DNA from: an uncultured Phycisphaerales bacterium
GTDB lineage: Bacteria > Planctomycetota > Phycisphaerae > Sedimentisphaerales > Anaerohalosphaeraceae
Assembly (NCBI GenBank): GCA_937868095.1
Contig: CALMLO010000065.1
Span: forward strand, 52,572-116,571
DNA length: 64,000 nucleotides
Direction of reading: 5' to 3'
The position numbers were made by a program, and so were the translations under genes. This document shows positions 51,656-59,807 of this stretch, in pieces (position 1 is the first letter of the stretch; each line of letters starts with the position of its first letter). The notes below the pieces were generated by a model. It had not been told where the DNA came from, searched no databases, and saw only the letters and a program-made list of their open reading frames with translations.

Positions 51656-53026
51656 ATGCTGCACAAAGGATTGCCGAATTATTTGCAGGCCGCCAAACCA
51701 AATCCTATGGACAATCGAAGTCCGTGGTATAAGAACACGGCCCCCTCCTATGCAGGCATTTTTCTGGCTGTTCCCTTCATGGCAGGGATGGCCGGAGCAC
51801 TGCAGTACGGCAGCGTCTGGGCGGCGGCGGTAGGGCTTTTTTGGGGAGCCCTGTTTTGTTTTGCTCTCTATTATGTGCCGGGCGTGCTTGGATTTAAAAC
51901 CGGCATGCCGCTTTATGTGGTAGGTTCATCCACATTTGGAACGCACGGCGGGATTTTGATGCCGGGACTTTTAATGGGAGTTTTGCAGATTGGCTGGCAT
52001 GCCGTATTTACGTATTCTGCAACTACTTTTTTTATGACGGCCATCGGCCGTGATGCTGCAACAGGCAGTGCCTTCTTCTGGATTGTCTGCGCCGTTTGGG
52101 GGCTGGTGTTTGCCTTGGTTGGTGCAGTTGGAATTCGATGGCTGAGCTGGCTTTCCAGCTGGATCCCCATTTTTCCGCTTGTGGTAATCATCATTGCGGG
52201 TTTCTCCAATATGAATGGAATCTGCCATTTTAAGGGTGTTGCTCAGGAAAGCCATCTGCTGAGCTGGATTCCTTGGCTTGGGTTGGGGGCCTTTGCTGCT
52301 TTGCAGGCGGCGGCAGGATTTTTTGCTACAGCCGGCGCGGCGGGAGCAGATTTCACCTTGAACAGCCGAAACACAAAAGATGTGGTATTGGGAGGGGTCT
52401 TTGGGATTATTGCAGCGGCTTTGGTAGCAGGGGTTTTCTCTATTTTGACAATTGCCGGCGCTATGGGCAACAATCCGCAACTGGCTGTCCAGTGCGGAAT
52501 GGGCACCGGCAAACCAGATGTTTTTGCGGCTTTCATCGGCTCTATCGGTGAGGTCGGCGGGCTGGCGAAGATTATGTACTGGATTTTTGTAATTGCCTGC
52601 ATCTGCCCGACTGGTTTTTGTGCCTTTTTGGCGGCTAATTCTTTTTCTACCATGTTTCCGAACCTTCCCCGTATCGGAATGACACTGGCTGCCGGTGTGG
52701 TCGGAGTCATTCTGGCGGCCACAGGGGTTGCCCAGAATCTTGTTGGATTTTTCGGGATTATTGGGGCGTCCTTTGGTCCAATTATCGGCGCGATGACCGC
52801 TGATTATCTTCGTCAGGGGGGCTGGTCCGGTCCGCGAAAAGGGATCAACTGGGCCGGCTATGGAGCGTGGGCTGTTGGATTCGTCGTGGGGATTCTCGGA
52901 TCGCTTCCGAAAATCGGATTTGCTTACGGCTTGGAAACCTTAATGTCTTTTCTTGTGGGTTTTGCCATGTATCTGATTTTGGCGGAAGTAGGACTGGAGC
53001 CGGAATCGCTGGAGATGAATAAGTAA
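51656..53026 (+). CDS. NCS1-like permease (cytosine/purine permease family)
   Basis: A 456-residue transporter with about twelve membrane helices. The N-terminal NRSPWYKNTAPSYAGIFLAVPFMAG and the helix pattern fit the nucleobase:cation symporter-1 family (CodB-like). Residues that bind nucleobases in CodB cannot be checked by eye. The ATG at 51656 has an AAGGAGG site 6 bases upstream. It sits among sugar-oxidation and cytochrome genes, with no nucleobase-catabolism gene in the window, so its substrate here may be something other than a nucleobase. Confidence 0.8.
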   Translation: MLHKGLPNYLQAAKPNPMDNRSPWYKNTAPSYAGIFLAVPFMAGMAGALQYGSVWAAAVGLFWGALFCFALYYVPGVLGFKTGMPLYVVGSSTFGTHGGILMPGLLMGVLQIGWHAVFTYSATTFFMTAIGRDAATGSAFFWIVCAVWGLVFALVGAVGIRWLSWLSSWIPIFPLVVIIIAGFSNMNGICHFKGVAQESHLLSWIPWLGLGAFAALQAAAGFFATAGAAGADFTLNSRNTKDVVLGGVFGIIAAALVAGVFSILTIAGAMGNNPQLAVQCGMGTGKPDVFAAFIGSIGEVGGLAKIMYWIFVIACICPTGFCAFLAANSFSTMFPNLPRIGMTLAAGVVGVILAATGVAQNLVGFFGIIGASFGPIIGAMTADYLRQGGWSGPRKGINWAGYGAWAVGFVVGILGSLPKIGFAYGLETLMSFLVGFAMYLILAEVGLEPESLEMNK

Positions 53027-53029
53027 AGA

Positions 53030-54325
53030 ATGATGATTCCTCGTCAAACAGCATACACCCGCAGGGATTTTCTGAGAACCTCTGCGGGTGCAGCAGCGGG
53101 GTTGTTGACAGGTTTTCCGATGATTGTGCCTTCCTCCGTATTTGGCAGGACGGCGCCGTCAAACCGGATTGCCCTCGGCATCATCGGCGTTGGCGGAATG
53201 GGCATGGGCAATCTGCGGGGTTTTTCTCATCAGCCGGCCGCCCAGATTGTAATGGTGTGCGATGTGGATCGGCGCCATCTTCAAGCGGGGCTTTCTGAAG
53301 CCGGCCTGAAACCCGACTGCGGTACTGTCGATTTCCGTGAAGTTCTGGCACGTGAGGATATCGACGCGGTTGTCGTATCCACTCCCGATCACTGGCATGT
53401 GCCGATTTCACTGGCGGCTGTCCAGGCCGGCAAGGATGTCTATTGCGAAAAGCCGCTGACGCAGACTATCCATGAAGGACGGGTTCTTTCTGATGCAGTC
53501 CAGCGATATGGTCGGGTTTTTCAAACCGGCTCCCATCAGCGTTCCGATGAATATTTTCACCGGGCGTGCCAGCTGGTTCGAAACGGCTGTTTGGGGGTCC
53601 TGAAGAATATTTATGTGGAAATACCTCCCAACAACCGCCAGGCCCCTTCGGAGTGGACGCCGGAACCTGCGCCGCCTGATCTGGAATACGATATGTGGCT
53701 GGGACCGGCACCGTGGGCACCCTACACCCCGCAGCGCTGCCACTATACGTTTCGATTTATTTCGGACTACTCAGGCGGACAATTAACCAACTGGGGTTCC
53801 CATCAAATTGATATCGCCCAGTGGGGCCATGGAACCGATTTTTCCGGTCCGGTGCGGGTGGAAGGAACCGGACAGTTCCCGAAAGAGGGATTGTTTGATA
53901 CACCGTTGTTTTACGATTTGGTTTTTACCTATGCCGATGGGCTGCAGATGTTCTGCCGAACAGGCGCCGGCACCGGCAGTGTGGTTTTTGAAGGGGAAGA
54001 AGGGCGGATTTATGTAAGCCGCGAACGGCTGCTTACGGAGCCGAAGACCCTGTTAAAATCTTCTGTCCCTCCGGAGGCGATTCGATTATACTATAGTCGA
54101 GATCATCGGCGTAATTTTCTCGATTGTGTCCGAAGCCGCAAGAAAACGGCGGCTCCGGCAGAAATTGGACATCGGACGGCAACAATCTGTCATCTTGGCA
54201 ATCTTGCCTTGGTCCTGGGGCGTCCGCTCCAGTGGGATCCGGAAAAGGAAGAGTTTGTCGGGGATGAGCAGGCCAACCGAATGCGGTTTCGAGCGATGCG
54301 CCGGCCGTGGAATTTGACCCCATGA
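53030..54325 (+). CDS. Tat-exported Gfo/Idh/MocA oxidoreductase
   Basis: A 431-residue oxidoreductase with a Tat signal (YTRRDFLRTSAGAAAGLLTG). Rossmann loop GIIGVGGMGMGNL, STPDHWHVPISLAAVQAG, intact catalytic CEKPLTQT, FQTGSHQRSDEYFHRA, and GQLTNWGSHQIDIAQWGHG. It ends RRPWNLTP. It belongs to the same subfamily as the tandem pair at 40227-42880, with matching substrate-loop and C-terminal motifs. It begins 4 bases after the permease stop with only a weak ribosome site, so expression is probably coupled. Confidence 0.9.
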   Translation: MMIPRQTAYTRRDFLRTSAGAAAGLLTGFPMIVPSSVFGRTAPSNRIALGIIGVGGMGMGNLRGFSHQPAAQIVMVCDVDRRHLQAGLSEAGLKPDCGTVDFREVLAREDIDAVVVSTPDHWHVPISLAAVQAGKDVYCEKPLTQTIHEGRVLSDAVQRYGRVFQTGSHQRSDEYFHRACQLVRNGCLGVLKNIYVEIPPNNRQAPSEWTPEPAPPDLEYDMWLGPAPWAPYTPQRCHYTFRFISDYSGGQLTNWGSHQIDIAQWGHGTDFSGPVRVEGTGQFPKEGLFDTPLFYDLVFTYADGLQMFCRTGAGTGSVVFEGEEGRIYVSRERLLTEPKTLLKSSVPPEAIRLYYSRDHRRNFLDCVRSRKKTAAPAEIGHRTATICHLGNLALVLGRPLQWDPEKEEFVGDEQANRMRFRAMRRPWNLTP

Positions 54326-54340
54326 AGCAGGAGAATTGAG

Positions 54341-55120
54341 ATGAGGAATTGGCTGAGAATTGCAGGATTGTGTATTGTAGCGGCTTCTCTTGTCGGCTGT
54401 CAGAAAAAGGAACCTGCTGCGCCGGAAGAACCGGTTTCTTCGCAGCCTGCCAATGTTACCCTCACAGGAGAGCCCTCTGAACAAAAGGCCGCCATTGAGC
54501 CGGCCGCTGAACAATCGGTCAAACTTGTCCCTATTCCTCTAACGCTCCCCAAACCGCAGTTTGTCGGAACGCCGGAGAATATTACCGGTGTGAGGAATCT
54601 CGAAAAACCGCTTGGGGAGCCGCGACCGCCTTTTTTGGCGCCGGAAGGGACAACGCTGATTTCCAGGGGTAAACCTGTTACCGGTTCTGAACCGGAACCC
54701 ATTCTCGGCTCTTATGATATGCTTACGGACGGCGACAAAGAAGCCAGCGACGGCAGTTTAGTCGAGTTGGGGCCCTTTCTCCAGTGGGTTCAGGTCGATT
54801 TAGAACAGGAATATGAAATTTATGCGATTGTCTTCTGGCAGTATCACAAAACCGAACGGGTTTATAATGATGTGATTGTGCAGGTGAGCAACGACCCTGA
54901 TTTTATTGAGGGAGTGATAACCCTCTTTAATAACGATGATGACAACTCCAGCGGTCTGGGTGTTGGCAAAGATAAAAACTTTGTCGGAACAGCGGAAGGC
55001 AAACTCATTGATGCCAAAGGCGTACGGGCACGCTATGTGCGGATTTACAGCAACGGCAACAACCAAAATGATATGAACCATTTCATCGAAATTGAAGTCT
55101 TCGGCAGAACTCCGCGATGA
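54341..55120 (+). CDS. Lipoprotein with discoidin/F5-8C-like domain
   Basis: A 259-residue lipoprotein (signal peptide ending LVGC near residue 20), a low-complexity Pro/Glu/Ala linker to about residue 65, then a C-terminal domain of about 150 residues with DGDKEASDGSLVELG, QWVQVDLEQEYEIYAIVFWQ, and ARYVRIYSNGNN. These strands match galactose-binding/F5-8 type C (discoidin) domains that bind carbohydrate. It may hold polysaccharide near the cell surface or the periplasmic enzymes. It overlaps the next gene by ATGA. Confidence 0.72.
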   Translation: MRNWLRIAGLCIVAASLVGCQKKEPAAPEEPVSSQPANVTLTGEPSEQKAAIEPAAEQSVKLVPIPLTLPKPQFVGTPENITGVRNLEKPLGEPRPPFLAPEGTTLISRGKPVTGSEPEPILGSYDMLTDGDKEASDGSLVELGPFLQWVQVDLEQEYEIYAIVFWQYHKTERVYNDVIVQVSNDPDFIEGVITLFNNDDDNSSGLGVGKDKNFVGTAEGKLIDAKGVRARYVRIYSNGNNQNDMNHFIEIEVFGRTPR

Positions 55121-56694
55121 AGCGGTTTTTTTTACTCGGCTGTGCTGTGCTGGCGGCCGCGGCGGCGGTTCGCTATCCCTTTTTATCAGTCCGGCCGATG
55201 CATACCGATGAGGCAGTCCATGCTGTCAAACTGGGTCGCCTGATTGAAACCGGGTTTTATCAATATGAACCGCTGGAGTATCACGGGCCGACTCTTTATT
55301 ATCTCGCTGGGTTAGGGGCTCGTCTGGCCGGTGTTCATTCCCTTGAAGAATTGACGGAAGGGATGGTGCGGGGGATAACAGCGCTGTTTGGTACCCTCGC
55401 CGTTTTGCTGCCGCTGCTGATGGGGGAAGCGCTCGGCCGACGGGCGGTTTTCTTTTCTTCGGTGCTGCTGGCCTTTTCACCTGCCTTTGTTTTTTACAGC
55501 GACTATTTCATTCACGAGATAGTGCTGGTTTTTTTTCTTGGCTGCTTTTTGGGCGGCCTTTGCAAATACCTGAAGGAGCCGAAGACAAGATGGGCTGTTT
55601 TTACAGGCCTTTCGGCGGGCTTGATGTTTGCTACAAAGGAGACCAGCGTCCTGTCTTTTGCCGCAGCGGCTTTGGCCTTTCTTCTGCTTTGGAGGCCTTC
55701 TGCTGGCAAACCCTTTTCCTTTCGTCCCGTCCACATTGTCGGAGGGCTGGCTTCCTTTTTGGTTGTGTGGCTGCTGCTTTTTTCAGGATTTGGGACGCAT
55801 TGGCAGGGACTTGCCGATTCTATCCGAAGTCTCTGGCTTTATCCGACGCATGCCGCCCGACAGTCGGCCCATTTTCATCCGTGGTGGTATTATCTGGATT
55901 TGCTCACATGGGTGGAGTTTTTTGAGCCGCTCAGCTGGAATGAAGACGGGATTGCCGCACTGGCGTTTTTCGGTTTTTTTATTGTTTTGCATGAGAGGCC
56001 CGATAGCAAGTCCTTTCCGTCATCGGCTTTTCTGGGCCTGTTTACTCTTATTTTGACAATTTTTTATTCCATCATTCCCTATAAAACACCCTGGAATGTC
56101 CTGTCTTTTTTGTATGGAATGTCGCTGCTGGCCGGCACAGCAGCTGATCGATTTCTTCGATGGTCTGCCGGCCCCAAAGAGCAATGGATTGCGGCAGCGG
56201 TATTGCTTATCTTTGGTCTTTTCAGCCCGCTGATACAAAGTTTGTTTCTAATGACAAAATATGCAGCAAGCCCTTCTAATCCTTATGTTTATGGACATAC
56301 AACGCCGGATATTTTCCAAATGACCGAAAAGGTCCGCCAGGCAGCAGAGGCCTGCGGGGAGGGCGAACATCTTTATATTCAGATTTTTGCTGAAGGAGGG
56401 GATTATTGGCCTTGGCCGTGGTATCTTCGCAACTTTAAGACGGTTGGCTATTGGAACCGGCCGGATCCGGACTGTCCCGCCGCTCCGCTGATTTTGGCGG
56501 ATGCCCGGCTGGAACCGGCGATTTTGGAGTATTTATATGAACTTCCGCCGCCAGGTTACCGGCACCTCTATCTTCCTTTTTTTGACAAGCCCGTTTACCT
56601 GCGGCCATCTCTTGAGTGGAGAGGATATATCCGGAAAGATTTTTCAGATAGGATTCGCTTGGTTGGGCCAAAGACATCGAGCAGAGCCGAATAG
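55117..56694 (+). CDS. Agl23/TIGR03663-like membrane glycosyltransferase (GT39-type fold)
   Basis: A 525-residue polytopic protein with about ten membrane helices. The first external loop has SVRPMHTDEAVHAVKLG, the acidic DE motif expected for GT-C glycosyltransferases, then YEPLEYHGPTLYYLAGL. It resembles the TIGR03663/Agl23 group of dolichyl-phosphate-mannose-type proteins; the specific activity is not known. The C-terminal 130 residues are soluble. Coupled to the discoidin lipoprotein by ATGA overlap, it could glycosylate that lipoprotein or another surface component. Confidence 0.75.
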   Translation: MKRFFLLGCAVLAAAAAVRYPFLSVRPMHTDEAVHAVKLGRLIETGFYQYEPLEYHGPTLYYLAGLGARLAGVHSLEELTEGMVRGITALFGTLAVLLPLLMGEALGRRAVFFSSVLLAFSPAFVFYSDYFIHEIVLVFFLGCFLGGLCKYLKEPKTRWAVFTGLSAGLMFATKETSVLSFAAAALAFLLLWRPSAGKPFSFRPVHIVGGLASFLVVWLLLFSGFGTHWQGLADSIRSLWLYPTHAARQSAHFHPWWYYLDLLTWVEFFEPLSWNEDGIAALAFFGFFIVLHERPDSKSFPSSAFLGLFTLILTIFYSIIPYKTPWNVLSFLYGMSLLAGTAADRFLRWSAGPKEQWIAAAVLLIFGLFSPLIQSLFLMTKYAASPSNPYVYGHTTPDIFQMTEKVRQAAEACGEGEHLYIQIFAEGGDYWPWPWYLRNFKTVGYWNRPDPDCPAAPLILADARLEPAILEYLYELPPPGYRHLYLPFFDKPVYLRPSLEWRGYIRKDFSDRIRLVGPKTSSRAE

Positions 56695-57573
56695 ATGAAA
56701 CCACTTCGTTTTTGCCATCGTGCAATGGCTTGTGATTTTGAGGTGCTTCTGGAGCATTCAGACCCTCATTATGCAGCAAAAGCAGCTCAGGCCGCTTTTG
56801 CCGAACTGGACCGACTCGAATTACTTTTAAGCCGGTTTCTACCCAACAGCGATATTGCCCGGATTTCAACTTTAAAAAAAGGGCAATCTATTCTTGTTTC
56901 TCCGGAAACGATGGAATGTCTGCAGATTGCCCAGCAGGTTTATCGGCAAACCGGAGGGCTTTTTGATGTAACGGTAGGGGGGTTGGTTGACCTTTGGAAA
57001 GAACAAAGTCCCCCCCGGGATGCTGTACAAAAAATGCTGCAGTCGGTGGGAATGAATAAGATGAAAATCCACCCTGAAACTATGTCGGTTGAAGTAAATG
57101 CCGATGGGATTATGGTGGATTTGGGGGGAATTGGCAAGGGATACGCTGTTAAGCAGATAGCCGCTGTCTTGAATGAGTGGAAAGTTCAGCAAGCAATCAT
57201 TCACGGAGGGATGAGCACGCTTCTGGCGCTGGGGCCGCCTGCCGGGGCGGCCGGCTGGAAAGTCCAGCTTACCAATCCGGTTTCGCAGCAGATAATTCGC
57301 GTGCTTCAGATGAAAAGGGAGGCCTTGAGTTGTTCCGGACTTCGAAGAGGTACAGATATGATTCATCCTGTTACCGGTCTGGCAATTCAGGACAAATCGG
57401 CAGTATGGGTAAAAGGCGGCGATCCTGCTGTCTGCGATGCTTTATCGACAGCGAGCATGGTGATGAACTTGCAGCAGATAGAGCGGTTGACTCAAGAGTA
57501 CCCTTCAATCGGGATTTTTGTTGTTCTAAAAGATAAGCCGAATCAGCCCCCTATCCAATATGGGTGTTGGTAA
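56695..57573 (+). CDS. apbE: FAD:protein FMN transferase ApbE
   Basis: A 292-residue ApbE-family flavin transferase that attaches FMN to Thr/Ser of exported redox proteins. The conserved VDLGGIGKGYAVKQI, IHGGMSTLLALG, IHPVTGLAI and CDALSTASMVM motifs are all present. It begins right after the previous stop. I see no lipoprotein signal, although many bacterial ApbE proteins are exported; the N-terminus MKPLRFCHRAMACDFEVLL lacks a hydrophobic helix, so it may act in the cytoplasm or be exported otherwise. I found no obvious flavinylation target in the window; the nearby cytochrome cluster suggests a redox context. Confidence 0.92.
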   Translation: MKPLRFCHRAMACDFEVLLEHSDPHYAAKAAQAAFAELDRLELLLSRFLPNSDIARISTLKKGQSILVSPETMECLQIAQQVYRQTGGLFDVTVGGLVDLWKEQSPPRDAVQKMLQSVGMNKMKIHPETMSVEVNADGIMVDLGGIGKGYAVKQIAAVLNEWKVQQAIIHGGMSTLLALGPPAGAAGWKVQLTNPVSQQIIRVLQMKREALSCSGLRRGTDMIHPVTGLAIQDKSAVWVKGGDPAVCDALSTASMVMNLQQIERLTQEYPSIGIFVVLKDKPNQPPIQYGCW

Positions 57574-57642
57574 GCGTTGATTGTCTGCAATTATTTGTGG
57601 AAAAGAAATAGGGGTGATTGCTGCTTCTGCGGAAAATCTTTA

Positions 57643-57670
57643 TTGATATGGCCTCTAAAATATGGATAAT
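57643..57670 (+). promoter_or_regulatory. Good sigma-70-type promoter for the symporter-kinase operon
   Basis: TTGATA (57643-57648), 16-base spacer, GATAAT (57665-57670); both hexamers match five of six consensus bases. Transcription would start near 57677, leaving a leader of about 50 bases with an AAGGAG ribosome site before the ATG at 57727. Confidence 0.65.
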
Positions 57671-57726
57671 TCGGGAATAATTGAGAGGAAACATACTGAA
57701 GAAACAGTTTTTAAGGAGTTCATACA

Positions 57727-59796
57727 ATGGGGATTTTAGATGTTATTGTTTTTGTAGTGTTTGTTGTCTGCGTCGTAGGGCTTGGGCTGTATAAAAGCCG
57801 AGATGAAAAATCCGGTGAGGATTATTTTTTGGCCGGACGCGGGCTGGTTTGGTGGCTGATTGGGTTTTCCCTGATTGCCGCCAATATTTCTTCTGAACAG
57901 TTTGTCGGAATGAGTGGAAATGCCGCCAGTTATATCGGTATGGCGATTGCCAGTTATGAATGGATGGCGGCAATCACACTGGTGGTGGTGGCTTTCGCCT
58001 TTTTGCCCTACTTTTTGCGGGCAGGCATCTATACCATGCCGGAATTTCTCGAATACCGCTATAATTCAGCGGCCCGTACGGTTATGGCAGTGGCTACCAT
58101 CTTTATTTATCTCCTTCTGCTTGGATCTGTGACCTACTCGGGGGCCATTACCCTCAATACAATGGCGGAGGAGATGGAGATGAGTGTTGTGCCCACGGTG
58201 GCCCAGGCCTCTCTGGTTATTGGCATTATTGCAATGCTGTATGTGGCAGCCGGCGGCCTGAAGGCCTGTGCGTGGGCAGACTTGATTCAAGGAAGCGCCT
58301 TGATTGTCGGTGGGGCCGTGATTCTCATTTTTGCCTTTAAAATGCTCGGCGGTGTTCAGGAGGCCTCTTATATTGAAGATGTGACTACTGGTGCTGTCGG
58401 CACGAAAACATTCAGCGGCGGGGAAGGGGCTTTGGAAAGGTTTGTCTCTCTGAATAAGGTGCGGCTGAATATGTTTTTGCCGATGAACGATGCTACGCTT
58501 CCCTGGACGGCTTTGCTGCTGGGGTTGTGGATACCGAACTTTTATTATTGGGGATTGAATCAGTACATTACTCAGCGAACGCTCGGTTCTGCTTCGCTGG
58601 CGGAAGGGCAGAAGGGAATTGTTTTTGCGGCCTTTATGAAGCTGCTGATTCCCTTTGTGATTGTCGTTCCTGGGATTATTGCCTTTAATTTGTTTGCTCC
58701 CGAGATGAAATCCAAGGCGGCGGTCGACAATGCCCCGGTTTTTGCAAAGTATCAAAAGGCCAACCCCAATACGCTGCTTGTACAGGTGGTAGAATCTCCT
58801 TCGTTGGAACAGTTGGCGGCGCATGAGGAGGGCAAAATTCTGGTTGCTGTTTTTCCGGATAAAGAAAGCATAAAGGCCTGTCGCGTCAAAAATCCCTTTG
58901 TACTGCCGATTACCCAGGAAAAGTACAGCGCATTACAAGTCCAGCCGTTTACTGTATTTGAATCAGAGGATAAGTCCTGGCGCACAGTCTTTCCGACCCT
59001 TGCCTCGGAATTGGACATCTACAATGCATCGGTCCGTCAGGCGGCGCAGCAGTCAAATGCTCCCGTGGCCGTAGAAAAATTCCTTGGCTACAAATATGAT
59101 TCTGCTTTGGGACATCTGCTCAGCAAGGTGCTCCCGGCTAAAACCGGTCTGGTGGGCTTTGTTCTGGCGGCCTTGCTGGGGGCTATTGTCAGCTCGCTGG
59201 CTGCCATGCTGAATGCTGCCTCGACCATCTTTACGATGGATATTTTCAAGAAGTATCTGTCGCCGAATGCATCCCAGTCTGCGATTGTGACGCTGGGACG
59301 AGTCTGCGTGGTTGTCTTTACGGCGGTGGCTGTTTTCTTAGCCCCGCAGCTGGGTAACCCCAAAATCAGCAACAGCATCTTTACCATTATTCAGGAAAGT
59401 CAGGGCTTCTTGTCGCCGGGTGTTCTGGCGGTGTTTGTGTTTGGACTGCTCGTGCGCCGCGGCCCGGCGGTTTGCGGTGTGGTGGGTCTGGTCACAAATT
59501 TTGTTGTGTATGGCGGTTTGAAATACATTTCCACCATCCCCAATCTGATGGAAAATAAGGGTATGGCTTTCTTGATCGGGAATTTCCTGAACCGCATGGC
59601 AATCAGCTTTCTTGTCTGTCTGCTGGTGATGGCTATAATCACGATTCTGAAGCCGCTGGCGAAGCCGGTAGAGTTTCGGCAGAACACAACTATCCAGCTG
59701 CATTCTTCCAGGGGTGCTCTTTCGGCCGGTATTGTGGTGGTGGTGCTTACCCTGCTTTTGTATGTAATTTTCAGTCCGCTTTGTTTGGCAAAATAA
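57727..59796 (+). CDS. SGLT-type sodium/sugar symporter with a large internal insert
   Basis: A 689-residue solute:sodium symporter with about fourteen membrane helices. Near the start, SLIAANISSEQFVGMSGNAA and IASYEWMAAITLVVVAF match the sodium/galactose symporter group. Vibrio vSGLT is about 540 residues; the extra length is largely a soluble insert of about 140 residues (around 325-465, from NLFAPEMK to HLLSKVLP). The galactokinase-like gene follows after 11 bases, so the pair likely imports and phosphorylates a hexose. Own promoter upstream. Confidence 0.88.
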   Translation: MGILDVIVFVVFVVCVVGLGLYKSRDEKSGEDYFLAGRGLVWWLIGFSLIAANISSEQFVGMSGNAASYIGMAIASYEWMAAITLVVVAFAFLPYFLRAGIYTMPEFLEYRYNSAARTVMAVATIFIYLLLLGSVTYSGAITLNTMAEEMEMSVVPTVAQASLVIGIIAMLYVAAGGLKACAWADLIQGSALIVGGAVILIFAFKMLGGVQEASYIEDVTTGAVGTKTFSGGEGALERFVSLNKVRLNMFLPMNDATLPWTALLLGLWIPNFYYWGLNQYITQRTLGSASLAEGQKGIVFAAFMKLLIPFVIVVPGIIAFNLFAPEMKSKAAVDNAPVFAKYQKANPNTLLVQVVESPSLEQLAAHEEGKILVAVFPDKESIKACRVKNPFVLPITQEKYSALQVQPFTVFESEDKSWRTVFPTLASELDIYNASVRQAAQQSNAPVAVEKFLGYKYDSALGHLLSKVLPAKTGLVGFVLAALLGAIVSSLAAMLNAASTIFTMDIFKKYLSPNASQSAIVTLGRVCVVVFTAVAVFLAPQLGNPKISNSIFTIIQESQGFLSPGVLAVFVFGLLVRRGPAVCGVVGLVTNFVVYGGLKYISTIPNLMENKGMAFLIGNFLNRMAISFLVCLLVMAIITILKPLAKPVEFRQNTTIQLHSSRGALSAGIVVVVLTLLLYVIFSPLCLAK

Positions 59797-59807
59797 GGAG
59801 TTTGCTT

